A stretch of 5,383 bases of DNA from Candidatus Segetimicrobium genomatis (GTDB lineage Bacteria; Sysuimicrobiota; Sysuimicrobiia; Sysuimicrobiales; Segetimicrobiaceae), in assembly GCA_005882445.1 (NCBI GenBank), contig VBAN01000355.1:1-5383 (forward strand), read 5' to 3'. The notes below the pieces were generated by a model, which saw only the letters and a program-made list of their open reading frames with translations, did no database searches and was not told the origin of the DNA. The position numbers and the translations under genes were made by a program. This document shows, one piece after another, positions 5,130 through 5,383 of this stretch (positions within the stretch are counted from its first letter, which is position 1; each line of letters starts with the position of its first letter).

Positions 5130-5383
5130 GTGGCCCGCAGCATTTTCCCCATAACCGTGCTGACGAGGGTGCTGCGCGCCGGCGCTCGTGCGCTGGGCGC
5201 GTGCGAGCGCACCGCTGCGCCGTCGCGTCTTCCGCGCTACGACCTGCCGCCGATCGGGGGAGGCCGGCAGGACGCGCTGCTGGAGTGTTCAACGGAGGAG
5301 ACGCCCGAGGCGATGGTGATTCACCCCATCGGGGAACTCGACCACGAGACGGTCGCGATCCTGCGCGTTCCGCTGACGGCGGG
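5130..5383 (+). CDS. STAS-domain protein (anti-sigma factor antagonist-like), N-terminal fragment
   Basis: The frame open to the right edge encodes VIHPIGELDHETVAILR (63-79, counted from GTG 5130), the typical first strands and helix of a STAS domain as in SpoIIAA/RsbV. These are the usual phosphorylatable partners of anti-sigma kinases. The conserved Ser/Thr phosphorylation site would lie beyond the window. The start is uncertain. GTG 5130 follows a G7 run (5116-5122) with a 7-nt spacer; ATG 5028, GTG 5157 and GTG 5169 are also in frame. ATG 5313 has GGAGGAG 12 nt upstream but would leave too few residues before GELD to form the first strand. From 5130 the protein has about 48 residues before the domain (SIFPITVLTRVL, then RYDLPPIGGG), unlike minimal SpoIIAA proteins, so it could be an extended STAS protein. 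It is divergent from, and probably functionally paired with, the anti-sigma kinase. Confidence 0.6.
   Translation, partial: MARSIFPITVLTRVLRAGARALGACERTAAPSRLPRYDLPPIGGGRQDALLECSTEETPEAMVIHPIGELDHETVAILRVPLTA
5243..5271. other. Inverted repeat upstream of the STAS motif
   Basis: CCTGCCG (5243-5249) and CGGCAGG (5265-5271) form a 7-bp stem with a 15-nt loop, 42 bp before ATG 5313. If translation starts at 5313 this is a leader structure; if it starts upstream it is inside the coding region. No T-run follows. Confidence 0.3.

Noticed and set aside
4774..5292. Minus-strand open frame starting at 5292
   Set aside because: The composition is almost only Ala, Arg, Gly, Pro and Ser. It overlaps the anti-sigma kinase in another frame and shows no domain.
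1..5383. CRISPR array, tRNA, rRNA, insertion sequence or phage att site
   Set aside because: No regularly spaced direct repeats, cloverleaf-type sequence, transposase motifs or terminal inverted repeats were seen on either strand.

Overview
The window is a 5.4-kb piece of a G+C-rich bacterial chromosome (about two-thirds G+C by eye). Coding is dense, Shine-Dalgarno signals are purine-rich, and an RND efflux pump end points to a cell with an outer membrane. The anti-sigma kinase fold and STAS domain at the right end occur in many soil and sediment lineages. I cannot name the taxon; an environmental or uncultured lineage is plausible, but that is inference.

Layout. (1) 3-455 (+): C-terminal part of an RND multidrug-type pump, cut by the left edge. 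(2) Converging on it, a leftward pair: a pxpA/LamB-YcsF gene (930-1718, -) followed by a 110-residue three-helix membrane protein of unknown function (517-849, -). (3) A 147-bp divergent intergenic region with several small dyads. (4) A rightward three-gene operon: an arginase/agmatinase-family ureohydrolase (1866-2822), a D-2-hydroxyacid dehydrogenase (2848-3861), and a DUF1989 'urea carboxylase-associated' protein (3858-4463). The last two overlap by ATGA. (5) A convergent junction with a GC-rich hairpin, then an RsbW/SpoIIAB-type anti-sigma kinase on the minus strand (4502-4906). (6) A rightward STAS-domain (anti-sigma antagonist-like) gene running off the right edge.

How the genes may work together. 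The divergent core (2 to 4) has a common theme of C-N hydrolysis and nitrogen salvage. The ureohydrolase should release urea from a guanidino compound. DUF1989 proteins belong to the family that includes the carboxyguanidine deiminase subunits CgdA/CgdB. PxpA is the lactam-ring-opening subunit of bacterial 5-oxoprolinase, whose PxpB/PxpC partners are often annotated as allophanate hydrolase subunits. The dehydrogenase suggests that a 2-oxo/2-hydroxy acid is also processed. I read this as a candidate guanidino-acid or ureide salvage cluster of unknown exact substrate. No transporter, urease, urea carboxylase or second DUF1989 gene is visible, so the pathway is either completed outside the window or differs from known ones. 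The right end is a separate partner-switching regulatory module (anti-sigma kinase and STAS protein) in divergent orientation.
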